Positions 1 through 7,460 of a stretch of DNA of 18,543 bases are shown here, piece by piece. The stretch is from contig JAVVUK010000028.1 of the NCBI GenBank assembly GCA_036653215.1, positions 1 through 18,543 on the forward strand, read 5' to 3'. Each line of letters begins with the position of its first letter. Within the stretch, counting starts at the first letter, position 1. The notes beneath the pieces are model-generated. The model had not been told where the DNA came from. It was given only the letters and a program-made list of their open reading frames with translations, and ran no database searches. A program made the position numbers and the translations under genes. Source of the stretch: JADFUS01 sp036653215. GTDB taxonomy: Bacteria > Bacteroidota > Bacteroidia > Bacteroidales > Rikenellaceae.

Positions 1-734
1 AACGTTCATTCCGCAAAGCTAAACTTCCATTTATGACAAACTCTTCTGTGGAGAGTGTCGAAAAGCGTGCTGACGACTGTCTTGTGACTATCAAAAATGC
101 GAAGGGTGAAAGTACTATCGAAGCAGAAATTGTGCTTGTGGCAGTAGGCGTGGCTTCAAATATCGAAAACATGGGGCTTGAAGAGATGAACATCACTCGT
201 GAAAGAGGTAAGATCATTGTTGACGGCAACTATAAAACAAATGTAGACGGCATATATGCAATAGGTGACGTTATCAACACTCCTGCTCTTGCTCACGTAG
301 CATCTGCCGAAGCATTATGTTGTGTTGAAGGCATTGCCGGTATGAACCCACGTAAGGTAGATTACACAAATGTCCCAGCTTGCATCTATACATCTCCAGA
401 AATAGCATCCGTAGGTCTCACAGAGGCTAAGGCTATTGCACAAGGATATGAAGTCCGTGTTGGAAAGTTCCCATATACAGCTTCTGGTAAGGCTACTGCA
501 ACGGGCGACAAAGATGGATTTATAAAATTGGTGTTCGATAAGAAGACAGATAAAATCTTAGGAGCAAGTCTTATAGGTACTAATGTGACAGAGATGTTGA
601 TGGAAGTAGGTATCGCTAAGTCTCTTGGTGGTACGGCTATGGATATGATAAAAACAATCCATCCACACCCAACACTTTCGGAGGCTCTTATGGAAGCGGC
701 TGCTGAAGCACATGGTGAGTGTGTCCATGTGTAA
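1..734 (+). CDS. lpdA: Dihydrolipoyl dehydrogenase (E3), C-terminal part; 5' end outside window
   Basis: This flavoprotein reoxidises dihydrolipoyl groups of 2-oxoacid dehydrogenase or glycine-cleavage complexes, passing electrons through a redox disulfide and FAD to NAD+. The reading frame is already open at position 3 (RSFRKAKLPF precedes the first ATG at 33), so the ATG at 33 is internal and the gene is truncated by the window edge. What remains covers the end of the NAD domain, the FAD-contacting stretch TNVDGIYAIGDV, and the dimerisation domain with YTSPEIASVGLTE. The signature HPHPTLSEALMEA (from about 660) supplies the catalytic His (second His, 666-668) and its Glu partner. The N-terminal FAD domain and the CxxxxC disulfide lie upstream and cannot be checked. 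No other subunit of a lipoyl complex follows, so the partner complex is unknown. A hairpin terminator ends the unit. Family assignment is secure. Confidence 0.95.
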   Translation, partial: RSFRKAKLPFMTNSSVESVEKRADDCLVTIKNAKGESTIEAEIVLVAVGVASNIENMGLEEMNITRERGKIIVDGNYKTNVDGIYAIGDVINTPALAHVASAEALCCVEGIAGMNPRKVDYTNVPACIYTSPEIASVGLTEAKAIAQGYEVRVGKFPYTASGKATATGDKDGFIKLVFDKKTDKILGASLIGTNVTEMLMEVGIAKSLGGTAMDMIKTIHPHPTLSEALMEAAAEAHGECVHV

Positions 735-748
735 ATTATAAATAATTT

Positions 749-790
749 CTAAAAAAGCAGATCTTTTAGTTGAGGATTTGCTTTTTTTAG
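749..790 (+). terminator. Intrinsic terminator of lpdA
   Basis: An A-rich left arm (751-765) pairs with a T-rich right arm (773-787). The stem is about 15 bp with two G-U pairs and a 7-nt loop, and CT/AG at the ends can extend it with one bulge. It starts 15 bp after the lpdA stop. The right arm contains the run of seven T. Confidence 0.65.
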
Positions 791-809
791 AAAAAGATCA
801 TTATCTTTG
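777..809 (+). promoter_or_regulatory. Candidate promoter, far upstream of the first M43 gene
   Basis: TTTG (777-780) is followed after 21 bp by TATCTTTG (802-809), a good match to the Bacteroidota sigma-70 -33/-7 pattern. It overlaps the right arm of the lpdA terminator. It would start RNA near 815, about 145 nt before the next gene, while a second -7 box lies closer at 931. It could therefore serve a long leader, a small RNA, or be unused. Confidence 0.4.
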
Positions 810-930
810 TAAGAATTATTACGATAATTTGTAAATAGCTAATGTCGTATAAATGAGAAGTTTCTGATTATTTTATTAGACTAATATAAAATAATATGTG
901 CATAATTCTTCTTTTATAAAAGATAATCGT

Positions 931-938
931 TACATTTG
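931..938 (+). promoter_or_regulatory. -7 box of the first M43 protease gene
   Basis: TACATTTG fits TAnnTTTG and predicts a start of RNA near 943, leaving a leader of about 20 nt before the ATG at 962. No good -33 box is visible about 20 bp upstream. An AT-only inverted repeat (867-876 with 886-895, 10 bp perfect) sits further upstream, near -50 to -75. Confidence 0.55.
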
Positions 939-961
939 CAAAAACCTAATTAAATTATTAT

Positions 962-2224
962 ATGAGAACTTTAAAATTTCTAACCCTATTTGCTTTCGTC
1001 GCAACGCTTGCTGTTGGATGTAGCAAAGAGGACTTAAACAAACAGGCTAACCAAGATAGCAATATGGCGACTAAGTCTATGCCAAAACCTTGTAAAATAG
1101 GTTCTGATGAAAATGGTAATGAGATGAAGCCTGCTGAGCTTTCTGCTGAGCTTTACGCTGCTGCGATGGCAACAAAAGCTGATCAAGTCTATACTATACC
1201 TGTTGTCTTCCACATATTCGGTGCAAATCAATATTCAGGTACGCTAAATGCTGCACGTATAGAAAAGGTGCTTACATGGATCAACAATGACTATAACGGT
1301 ATTAAAAACTCTGGTGACAAAGAAAACTTTTCGACTATTGCTCCTGCGAGAGATGAATTTGTTGGTTACTTACCTGTTAAGTTTGTCCTTGCTAAGAATT
1401 ATAGCGATGGAACTCCGATAAAGAAAGATGATAAAATATATGGTGGTAAGCCATTAGCAACAAGTACATATAAAGGTACAGCATCTGGGGACTGTTCTGT
1501 TATAATCTATTCTGCTTCACACCCTCTTGCAAAAGCGGGTCCCGGTGTCTATGATTCCCAAACTACTAACGAGATGAAAAAGGTTGCTTGGGATAATAAG
1601 ATGTATATGAACGTATATATCACTAATGACCTATATGCTGATGGTTATACAAATAACTCTGGGGTAGCGTGGTATCCTGATGCAACTATGACAAATAACA
1701 ATATTGCACGTGTGGTATATAACGGAGCATATCTTCCTGGAGGTACTTATTATGACAAAGACTTCACTTCTGTAATAACTCACGAATTTGGTCACTTCCT
1801 AAACCTTGCTCACACATTTAACGAAAATGGTTTGGATAAATGTAATTCAAGTCTTGCAGATGGTGGACGTTATGGAGACCAAGTTAAGGATACTCCACAA
1901 ATGGAAAACTCTTCTGGTTCAGCAAGTAATGGATGGCAACAAAATACTGCTTATTATGGTCATGGTAAGAAAAACTGTAAGGGTGAGGTGATAGACTTTG
2001 GTAACTTTATGAACTATGGTGTTTACTGCAACTTTACTCAAGGTCAAGTTGCTCGTATGAAAGCGGCTCTTCAAGCTTATGGTCGTAAATCTTTATGGCA
2101 ACAATCTAACCTTGATAAGGTGCTTGGAGCTGGAGCCACTGATCCTACCGATCCTACTGTGAAAGATCCTGCTACAATGGGTGATAAATTAGATGCCTTA
2201 GATAAAGCTGTAAGTGGCAAATAA
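962..2224 (+). CDS. Pappalysin-family (M43) zinc metalloprotease lipoprotein, copy 1
   Basis: A predicted secreted, lipid-anchored metalloendopeptidase of 420 aa. Residues 1-20 are a signal peptide ending in the lipobox VGC (Cys20). CSKED follows, matching the Bacteroidota lipoprotein surface-export pattern (Lys at +3, two acidic residues at +4/+5). Residues about 21-77 look like a propeptide with one cysteine (Cys44), a candidate cysteine switch. The catalytic domain begins at IPVVFHIFG (79-87). Zinc ligands are His274, His278 and His284 with general base Glu275 (HEFGHFLNLAHTF). The usual metzincin Gly is Asn281. The family hallmark DTPQM follows at 310-314, and the Met-turn is NFMNYG (Met350). 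The C-terminus has a short Asp-Pro-Thr linker and tail (392-420) that copy 2 lacks. Family is clear, substrate unknown. It has its own promoter and a strong terminator, so it is probably monocistronic. Confidence 0.92.
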   Translation: MRTLKFLTLFAFVATLAVGCSKEDLNKQANQDSNMATKSMPKPCKIGSDENGNEMKPAELSAELYAAAMATKADQVYTIPVVFHIFGANQYSGTLNAARIEKVLTWINNDYNGIKNSGDKENFSTIAPARDEFVGYLPVKFVLAKNYSDGTPIKKDDKIYGGKPLATSTYKGTASGDCSVIIYSASHPLAKAGPGVYDSQTTNEMKKVAWDNKMYMNVYITNDLYADGYTNNSGVAWYPDATMTNNNIARVVYNGAYLPGGTYYDKDFTSVITHEFGHFLNLAHTFNENGLDKCNSSLADGGRYGDQVKDTPQMENSSGSASNGWQQNTAYYGHGKKNCKGEVIDFGNFMNYGVYCNFTQGQVARMKAALQAYGRKSLWQQSNLDKVLGAGATDPTDPTVKDPATMGDKLDALDKAVSGK

Positions 2225-2248
2225 TAAGACGATATAGTGTGTTTAAGG

Positions 2249-2288
2249 TGAGGAGGCGTATGTAATTTTACGCCTCCTCATTGTTTTG
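2249..2288 (+). terminator. Strong intrinsic terminator after M43 copy 1
   Basis: A 12-bp perfect, GC-rich stem (2249-2260 with 2269-2280) closes an 8-nt loop and is followed by TTGTTTTG. It starts 25 bp after the stop codon. Its T-tract doubles as the -33 region of the next promoter. Confidence 0.88.
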
Positions 2289-2310
2289 TAGCAAATAATA
2301 CTTATATTTG
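2281..2310 (+). promoter_or_regulatory. Promoter of M43 copy 2
   Basis: TTG (2281-2283), a 19-bp spacer and TATATTTG (2303-2310) match the Bacteroidota -33/-7 consensus. The predicted RNA start near 2315 leaves about 38 nt before the ATG at 2353. The upstream element overlaps the terminator tail of copy 1. Confidence 0.65.
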
Positions 2311-2352
2311 CAAGAATATATTTTAGATAGTTTCTAATCACGAAAATACAAA

Positions 2353-3408
2353 ATGAAAAAAATCAACTACTCTCTTTTGTTCATACTTACTGTCTTCTTT
2401 GTAAGTTGTAATAAAGATGTTGCTCAACTTAAGGACACTGGGGTTGAACACGTAAAACCTCTTATCTGTCGTGCTGGACAGCCCGATAGATATAACGCAA
2501 AGCCTAATGAGGTGACTCCGGAAATGATTGCTAATGCAGCGGCAACTAAGGCTGGACAGAAATATACAATACCTGTTGTTTTCCATGTGTTTGGTGAAGA
2601 TCAAGGTTCTGGAACTCTCGATCAGGCACGTATGGAGACAGTCCTTGCGTGGGTGAATAACGACTTTAACATGATCATAAACGATGGTGACCCTGAGACA
2701 TTTCTTAATGTAGATCCTAAGAGAGAAGATTATGTATCGTCTATAAATTTTGAGTTTGTCCTTGCGAAGTTTGATCCTCAAGGAAATGCTACAACTGGCG
2801 TTGTACAATATGACGTCAATCATCCTGCGAATAGATTAGGTCTCGGAAATTGGGAGGCAACGCCTGAAATAGCGAAAATAGCGTGGGATAACTATAAATA
2901 TTTCAACATCTATATAACTAATGATTTATATGGTGATGGCACTACAAATAACTCAGGTATAGCGTGGTATCCAAATCGTGGTATGTCTGACAGCAACTGT
3001 GCTCGTGTGGTATATAACGGAGCATATCTTCCTGGAGCTAAAAATATTTGGGATCTCGATTTTCAATCTGTCATAACTCACGAGATAGGTCACTGGTTCG
3101 ATCTTCCTCATACTTTTAATGAGAGTGGATTGGATTATTGTGATAAAAGTCTTGTAGATGGAGATAGGTTTGGTGATGAAATATCGGATACTCCACAAAT
3201 GGAGTGTTCATCTAATAGTGATGCTTATTATGGACATGGTAAGAAAAATTGCGTGGGTGAGGTTATAGATTTTGGTAACTTCATGAACTATGGTGTTTAT
3301 TGTAACTTTACTAAGGGGCAAGTGGAACGTATGAAAATAGCCCTTGAGCATCCTTCACGTAAAACACTATGGCAACCTGCCAATTTAAAAGCAACACTTG
3401 GTAAATAG
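2353..3408 (+). CDS. Pappalysin-family (M43) zinc metalloprotease lipoprotein, copy 2
   Basis: A tandem paralogue of the preceding gene, 351 aa. The lipobox is VSC (Cys19), followed by CNKD, a weaker version of the acidic surface-export signal. The propeptide again has a single cysteine (Cys39, in LICRAG). The catalytic domain starts at IPVVFHVFG (73-81). The zinc site is HEIGHWFDLPHTF: His243, Glu244, His247, His253, with Asp250 where metzincins normally have Gly. DTPQM (279-283) and the Met-turn NFMNYG (Met311) are conserved. Compared with copy 1 it lacks an insert before HP (about 20 residues), a Ser/Asn/Gln-rich insert after DTPQM, and the C-terminal tail. Several stretches are nearly identical at DNA level, including 34 identical bases. 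It ends in a 22-bp perfect hairpin shared with the convergent gene. Substrate unknown. Confidence 0.92.
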   Translation: MKKINYSLLFILTVFFVSCNKDVAQLKDTGVEHVKPLICRAGQPDRYNAKPNEVTPEMIANAAATKAGQKYTIPVVFHVFGEDQGSGTLDQARMETVLAWVNNDFNMIINDGDPETFLNVDPKREDYVSSINFEFVLAKFDPQGNATTGVVQYDVNHPANRLGLGNWEATPEIAKIAWDNYKYFNIYITNDLYGDGTTNNSGIAWYPNRGMSDSNCARVVYNGAYLPGAKNIWDLDFQSVITHEIGHWFDLPHTFNESGLDYCDKSLVDGDRFGDEISDTPQMECSSNSDAYYGHGKKNCVGEVIDFGNFMNYGVYCNFTKGQVERMKIALEHPSRKTLWQPANLKATLGK

Positions 3409-3418
3409 AGTGCTTGAT

Positions 3419-3473
3419 GATAATAAAATAACGGCTTCTATTCATTGCGAGTAGAAGCCGTTATTTTATTATC
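3419..3473. terminator. Bidirectional terminator between convergent genes
   Basis: A 22-bp perfect inverted repeat (3419-3440 with 3452-3473) around an 11-nt loop. The stem has a GC-rich top and A/T-rich ends, so transcripts from either strand end in a U-rich tract. It separates M43 copy 2 (plus) from the NigD-like gene (minus), lying 10 bp and 20 bp from their stops. Confidence 0.92.
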
Positions 3474-3493
3474 GAAGTCCTTTATCAATAAGG

Positions 3494-4237
3494 TTATTTG
3501 ATCTTGCTGTTATCTTTAAACATATCGTCTGATGGAGATACTGAACTTTCGTTTGCCTTGTTTAAAAAGTAGTCAACAGAGATGGTCTTTTCTCCATTAG
3601 GGAGATTTACCAAGATGTTAAAGGTTATCTTTTCTTGTCCTGCTGTTGCGGCATTGATATATTTTGTCAGAGGAAATGAGACAACGCCAAAAGCTAATAA
3701 ACCACCGTTGTTGCCATAGGCGTTTTGTCGTAGTTCAAGATTTACAACCGAAGCTGTAGACGGAGTGCCGTCAATGGTGTTATTTGCTAAGTTTATGAAG
3801 TGTGGCACATAGTCGAACAAGAAACTCACAAAGACATTCAGATATCCTCCTCCTGTGTTTATGGCGTTTATTGAGTAGAATGGGTCGTTGCCTATCTCTT
3901 TCTCATTTGCCGCTGTGAGGTCTATTATATCTTTAGTGAGCACCCAATTATAATTAAGTATATGTATGTCATAGTTATACGCCGATCCTGCTACATATTC
4001 GTTCCCATATTGAAAGGTCATTAAGATGCGTTTCCCAGACTCTATGCTGCTTGTAAGGTTGTTTGGACGCACCAAACTTCCGTCGTCTAAGCGTAGCAGA
4101 AAGACGTTGGTGCTACTCCTCTCTACTGTTGCCATAGAGATATAGGAGTTGCTGTTATCATCATCGTTGTTACATCCGGTGGTGGCAAGCGGCACTATAA
4201 GTGCCAAGCACATCCATAAATAAAAATTTTTTTTCAT
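3494..4237 (-). CDS. NigD-like lipoprotein
   Basis: A 247-aa lipoprotein resembling the NigD family, which is widespread in Bacteroidales and of uncertain biochemical role; the founding member lies in a bacteriocin locus of Prevotella. I chose the Met at 4237 (MKKNFYLW...) because it gives a normal signal peptide ending TTGC (Cys22). The longer frame from 4273 adds 12 residues ahead of it. CNNDDDD follows the lipobox, an acidic run typical of surface-exported Bacteroidota lipoproteins. The middle carries features I associate with NigD: a short N-terminal beta domain (LRLDDGSLVRP), GKRILMTFQY, then IDLT, GGGYLNVFVSF and VPHFINLA. The C-terminus is hydrophilic. It follows the dipeptidyl peptidase gene after a 59-bp gap and may share its transcript; I saw no convincing promoter in the gap. 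Assignment is by overall pattern rather than catalytic motif. Confidence 0.75.
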   Translation of the reverse strand: MKKNFYLWMCLALIVPLATTGCNNDDDNSNSYISMATVERSSTNVFLLRLDDGSLVRPNNLTSSIESGKRILMTFQYGNEYVAGSAYNYDIHILNYNWVLTKDIIDLTAANEKEIGNDPFYSINAINTGGGYLNVFVSFLFDYVPHFINLANNTIDGTPSTASVVNLELRQNAYGNNGGLLAFGVVSFPLTKYINAATAGQEKITFNILVNLPNGEKTISVDYFLNKANESSVSPSDDMFKDNSKIK

Positions 4238-4296
4238 AATTGTTGTTTTTAGCGTTTGCAACATATAACGCAAAAACTAATCCAAGATAGTATTTT

Positions 4297-6450
4297 TTAT
4301 AAATGTTTTTTCACGTAGTCTATACATTTGTTCATAAGGTGTCTTCGTGCCACGCCTCCTGGATACATAGAGTGGTTCTTATCAGTATATATAATCATAT
4401 CAAAAGGTTTGCTCTCACGCTCAAGCGCAGCTATCATTTCGTATGTGTTTTGGATATGCACATTGTCGTCTGCCGAGCCATGTGCGATAAGAAGGTTACC
4501 CTTTAGGTTTTTGGCAAAGCCGAGAGGAGAGTTATCGTCATATCCTTTGGCGTTGTCTTGAGGCAGCCCATTGTATATTTCTGTGTATATAGTGTCGTAA
4601 TACCTCCAACTTGTAACGGGCGCAACGGCAATTGCTGTTGAGAAAAGATCCGGATATTTTAAGATGCAGTTTAGAGCCATAAATCCGCCATAGCTCCATC
4701 CGTAAATTCCAATACGTGCAGGATCTATATAACTTAGTTTCCCAAAGTATTTAGCCGCATCTGCTTGGTCGATAACCTCTAACTTACCCAAATCACGGTA
4801 TGTACATTTCTTAAATTCTTCTCCTTTATATCCTGTGCCACGACCGTCGACACACACAACGATGTAACCCTCGTTTACCAAAGCATATTCCCACGATATA
4901 AACCAAGAGTCGCTCACTTGTTGTGATTGAGGTCCGCTATATTGTGTCATAAATAGAGGGTATTTCTTGTTAGGGTCGAAGTTATTAGGTTTTATGATAA
5001 AGGCATTTAGCTCGACACCTTTTTCTGTTACTATGGTCATGAGCTCCTTTTGAGGAACTGCATATTCTGCAATTAGAGCTTTTAATATAGTGTTGTTTTC
5101 TAAGACACGTACCAAAGAGCCGTTTGACTTATGTAGGGTAACGGTGTTTGGTGTTGTCGTATTTGTGAAGTAGCTTATAAAGTAGGTGAAGTTTTTGTTA
5201 AAGGAGATGTCGTAAGTTCCATTTCCGGTGGTTAAACGACGTTTGTTCTTGCCTTTAAGGTCTATCGAGTATAGATTACGACGCATAGATGAAGTCTCGG
5301 TAGAGGTGAAGTAGATAGTGCCCTCTTTGCTAACGCCCAACATATTAACAACTTCCCATTTTCCTTTTGTGATACGGTTAAGTTCTCCTTTTGTGATGCT
5401 GTAAAGGTAAAGGTGCATATATCCGTCTTTTTCACTTTTTACAATAAACCTATCACCATCGGGTAAGAAGGTTACTGTCTCGTCTGTTATACGCTCTATG
5501 TAACGGCTGTTTTTTTCCGTGAAAACAACTTTTGAAGATCCTGTTGTTGCGTTGCACATAAGGATGTCGAACATATTTTGAAGCCTATTTACACGAAGCA
5601 CCATCAAACTATTGCCGTTCCACACGATACGAGGGATATATTGATCATCTTCATCCCCAACGTTCATCTTTACGCTTTTGTTATCGTTAAGATTATATGA
5701 ATATATGGAAACAATAGAATTTTGCTCCCCAGCCTTTGGATATTTGTAGCTGTAAACGGTAGGGTAGAGCTCTCCATCAAATCGGTTCATATGATATTCC
5801 TTGACACGTTCTTCATCGAAACGGTAGTATGCCAACATATTAGAGTCAGCAGACCATTGATAACCCTTGCTGAAGGCAAATTCCTCTTCATAAACCCAGT
5901 CGGGTTTACCGTTTATTATATAGTTAAATTTGCCGTCTGTGGTTACTTGAACCTCCTTTGAAGAGGTGAGGTCTAAGTAGAAAAGGTTGTTGTTACGCAC
6001 AAAGGCTACTTTAGTGCCGTCGGGAGAGAAAGAAGCCACCTCTTGGTCTGCTCCTTGTGCAAGCTCACGAAGTTCCTTTTTTGTGATGTCGTATATCCAA
6101 TATTTTGCAGTATAAGAGTGGCGGTATATCTCTTTTACTTCTGTGGCAATTAACATCAATGTCTCATCATTGCTAAGTTGGTAGTCCCATATGTAATCTA
6201 TCTTTGGAGACACCTCGTTAGCATCAAACAAAACATCGACCTTGTCGCCTGTGCTATATGAATATTTTACTATTGTCTTGTCTTGTGAGGCTGTATAAAA
6301 ATCGCCACTATTCATTGAACGAAGTCCCCATACCGATTTTGGAGAGAAGAGACCAGCGTTTATGTCGTTATAAGTGAATGTTTTAAGTCCTTGTGCTGCT
6401 GAAGGCAAAGCTATGATTGCTGCCATAACAAATAATACTATTTTTCTCAT
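4297..6450 (-). CDS. dpp4: Dipeptidyl peptidase IV (S9B prolyl oligopeptidase family)
   Basis: This serine exopeptidase removes X-Pro and X-Ala dipeptides from peptide N-termini, here probably in the periplasm. The start at 6450 (MRKIVLFVMAA) gives a clean signal peptide with a predicted cut after Ala19 (SAA/QG) and a 717-aa protein of normal family length. An earlier ATG at 6540 lies inside nadC and would bury the signal peptide. Residues about 35-460 form the beta-propeller, with the substrate N-terminus-binding motif DWVYEEEF (Glu188-190). The alpha/beta-hydrolase domain carries GWSYGG (Ser586), GSADDNVH (Asp661) and DKNHSMYPGG (His693); the Asp-to-His spacing of 32 equals that of human DPP4. 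It sits 11 bp after nadC, so it is co-transcribed with it, though no metabolic link is evident. The mature N-terminus would be Gln, a substrate for the glutaminyl cyclase encoded at 15537. Confidence 0.95.
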   Translation of the reverse strand: MRKIVLFVMAAIIALPSAAQGLKTFTYNDINAGLFSPKSVWGLRSMNSGDFYTASQDKTIVKYSYSTGDKVDVLFDANEVSPKIDYIWDYQLSNDETLMLIATEVKEIYRHSYTAKYWIYDITKKELRELAQGADQEVASFSPDGTKVAFVRNNNLFYLDLTSSKEVQVTTDGKFNYIINGKPDWVYEEEFAFSKGYQWSADSNMLAYYRFDEERVKEYHMNRFDGELYPTVYSYKYPKAGEQNSIVSIYSYNLNDNKSVKMNVGDEDDQYIPRIVWNGNSLMVLRVNRLQNMFDILMCNATTGSSKVVFTEKNSRYIERITDETVTFLPDGDRFIVKSEKDGYMHLYLYSITKGELNRITKGKWEVVNMLGVSKEGTIYFTSTETSSMRRNLYSIDLKGKNKRRLTTGNGTYDISFNKNFTYFISYFTNTTTPNTVTLHKSNGSLVRVLENNTILKALIAEYAVPQKELMTIVTEKGVELNAFIIKPNNFDPNKKYPLFMTQYSGPQSQQVSDSWFISWEYALVNEGYIVVCVDGRGTGYKGEEFKKCTYRDLGKLEVIDQADAAKYFGKLSYIDPARIGIYGWSYGGFMALNCILKYPDLFSTAIAVAPVTSWRYYDTIYTEIYNGLPQDNAKGYDDNSPLGFAKNLKGNLLIAHGSADDNVHIQNTYEMIAALERESKPFDMIIYTDKNHSMYPGGVARRHLMNKCIDYVKKHL

Positions 6451-6461
6451 AATAATTTTTC

Positions 6462-7313
6462 TTAGTCTGCTTTTAAACTCATGTCTAAACTCTTTATTTG
6501 GTGGGTTAGAGCACCAATAGATATTACGTCTACACCACACTCGGCATAGCTTCTCATAGTTTTTAGATTTATACCGCCCGAAGACTCAATTTCACAAGCT
6601 CCGTTTATTAGGGCTACTGCCTCTTTTGTTTGTTCTATGTTGAAGTTGTCGAGCATTATACGATAGGGAACGCCGATTGCAAATAGCTCTTTTATGTCGC
6701 TAAGGGAACGTACCTCGACTTCTATTTTGAGGTCTTTGTTATTCTTTTTAAGATAGTCTCTACATTTTGTTACGGCACTCGTTATCCCACCAGCAAAATC
6801 TATGTGGTTGTCTTTTATGAGTATCATGTCGTAAAGACCCATACGATGGTTATCACCACCTCCGATCTTAACCGCCATTTTGTCTAACACTCTCATGCCG
6901 GGAGTGGTTTTGCGAGTATCCAAAACACGAGTTTTAAGCCCTTGTAGCTCTTTCACGTAAACCGCAGTTTGCGTCGCCACACCACTCATGCGTTGCATGA
7001 TGTTTAATGTTATGCGTTCCGATTGTAATAAGGTTATCAATTTTCCCTCGACACGAAAAGCTATGTCTCCGACTTTTACCCTGTCTCCATCGTTTAAATA
7101 TTGCTCAAATTTAACGCTTTTATCTAATCGAGAAAACACCATACGTGCGACTTCCACTCCTGCTAATACGCCTTCTTCTTTTATTAAAAGTTTCATCTTT
7201 CCACGCTCAGAAGCAGGGATTGTAGATAAAGAGGTGTGATCACCGTCTCCGATGTCTTCTTTTATAGCAAGCTCAAGTAGCTCTTCCACAAATGGGATAT
7301 ACTGTTTTTCCAT
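6462..7313 (-). CDS. nadC: Nicotinate-nucleotide pyrophosphorylase (quinolinate phosphoribosyltransferase)
   Basis: This cytoplasmic enzyme converts quinolinate plus PRPP to nicotinate mononucleotide, CO2 and PPi in de novo NAD synthesis. It is full length at 283 aa. Visible family motifs are the N-terminal EDIGDGDHTS (19-28), ERITLNIMQRMSGVAT (99-114), the quinolinate-binding DTRKTTPGMR (132-141), the PRPP region GGGDNHRMGLYD (151-162), KDNH (167-170), IEVEVRSL, MLDNF and the late ESSGGI. nadA and nadB are not adjacent. It is the first gene of a minus-strand unit with the dipeptidyl peptidase. A -7 box lies 16 bp upstream of the start, leaving a leader of only about 10 nt. Confidence 0.96.
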   Translation of the reverse strand: MEKQYIPFVEELLELAIKEDIGDGDHTSLSTIPASERGKMKLLIKEEGVLAGVEVARMVFSRLDKSVKFEQYLNDGDRVKVGDIAFRVEGKLITLLQSERITLNIMQRMSGVATQTAVYVKELQGLKTRVLDTRKTTPGMRVLDKMAVKIGGGDNHRMGLYDMILIKDNHIDFAGGITSAVTKCRDYLKKNNKDLKIEVEVRSLSDIKELFAIGVPYRIMLDNFNIEQTKEAVALINGACEIESSGGINLKTMRSYAECGVDVISIGALTHQIKSLDMSLKAD

Positions 7314-7328
7314 AAATTTTAATTTTCA

Positions 7329-7336
7329 CAAAGATA
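7329..7336 (-). promoter_or_regulatory. -7 box of the nadC unit
   Basis: On the minus strand 7336-7329 reads TATCTTTG, a match to TAnnTTTG. The region about 20 bp upstream is a T-run rather than a clear TTG. The predicted RNA start near 7323 is about 10 nt ahead of the nadC ATG. Confidence 0.6.
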
Positions 7337-7460
7337 GCGTTTTTCTATGATATAAAAAAACAGATATAAATAATTTCAACGAACGTTAAATTAATGTAAT
7401 TGCCTGATAACGATATTGTTATCCTTAAAATAACAGATGCTTATTACTTAATATCAAATT

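Noticed and set aside
33..35. ATG at 33 as the start of the first gene
   Set aside because: The frame is open upstream to the window edge and encodes conserved dihydrolipoyl dehydrogenase sequence, so this Met is internal.
2338..2823. 161-codon open frame on the minus strand
   Set aside because: It lies antisense to M43 copy 2, whose coding is proven by conserved motifs; the translation has no recognisable features.
962..3408. Fragilysin-like toxin or a bacteriocin/immunity pair
   Set aside because: The motifs (IPVVFH, DTPQM, NFMNYG) are those of M43 pappalysins rather than fragilysin, and both proteins are complete proteases, not a toxin and its partner.
4238..4273. Longer start for the NigD-like lipoprotein
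   Set aside because: It adds 12 residues ahead of MKKNFYLW, which alone gives a normal lipoprotein signal peptide.
4238..4296. Separate promoter for the NigD-like gene (minus-strand TATCTTGG or TATGTTGC) and the dyad GCGTT...AACGC at 4252-4271
   Set aside because: The boxes deviate from TAnnTTTG and lack a spaced TTG; the dyad arms are only 5 bp.
6451..6540. Longer start (ATG at 6540) for the dipeptidyl peptidase
   Set aside because: It overlaps nadC by 79 bp and puts 30 charged residues before a textbook signal peptide that begins at 6450.
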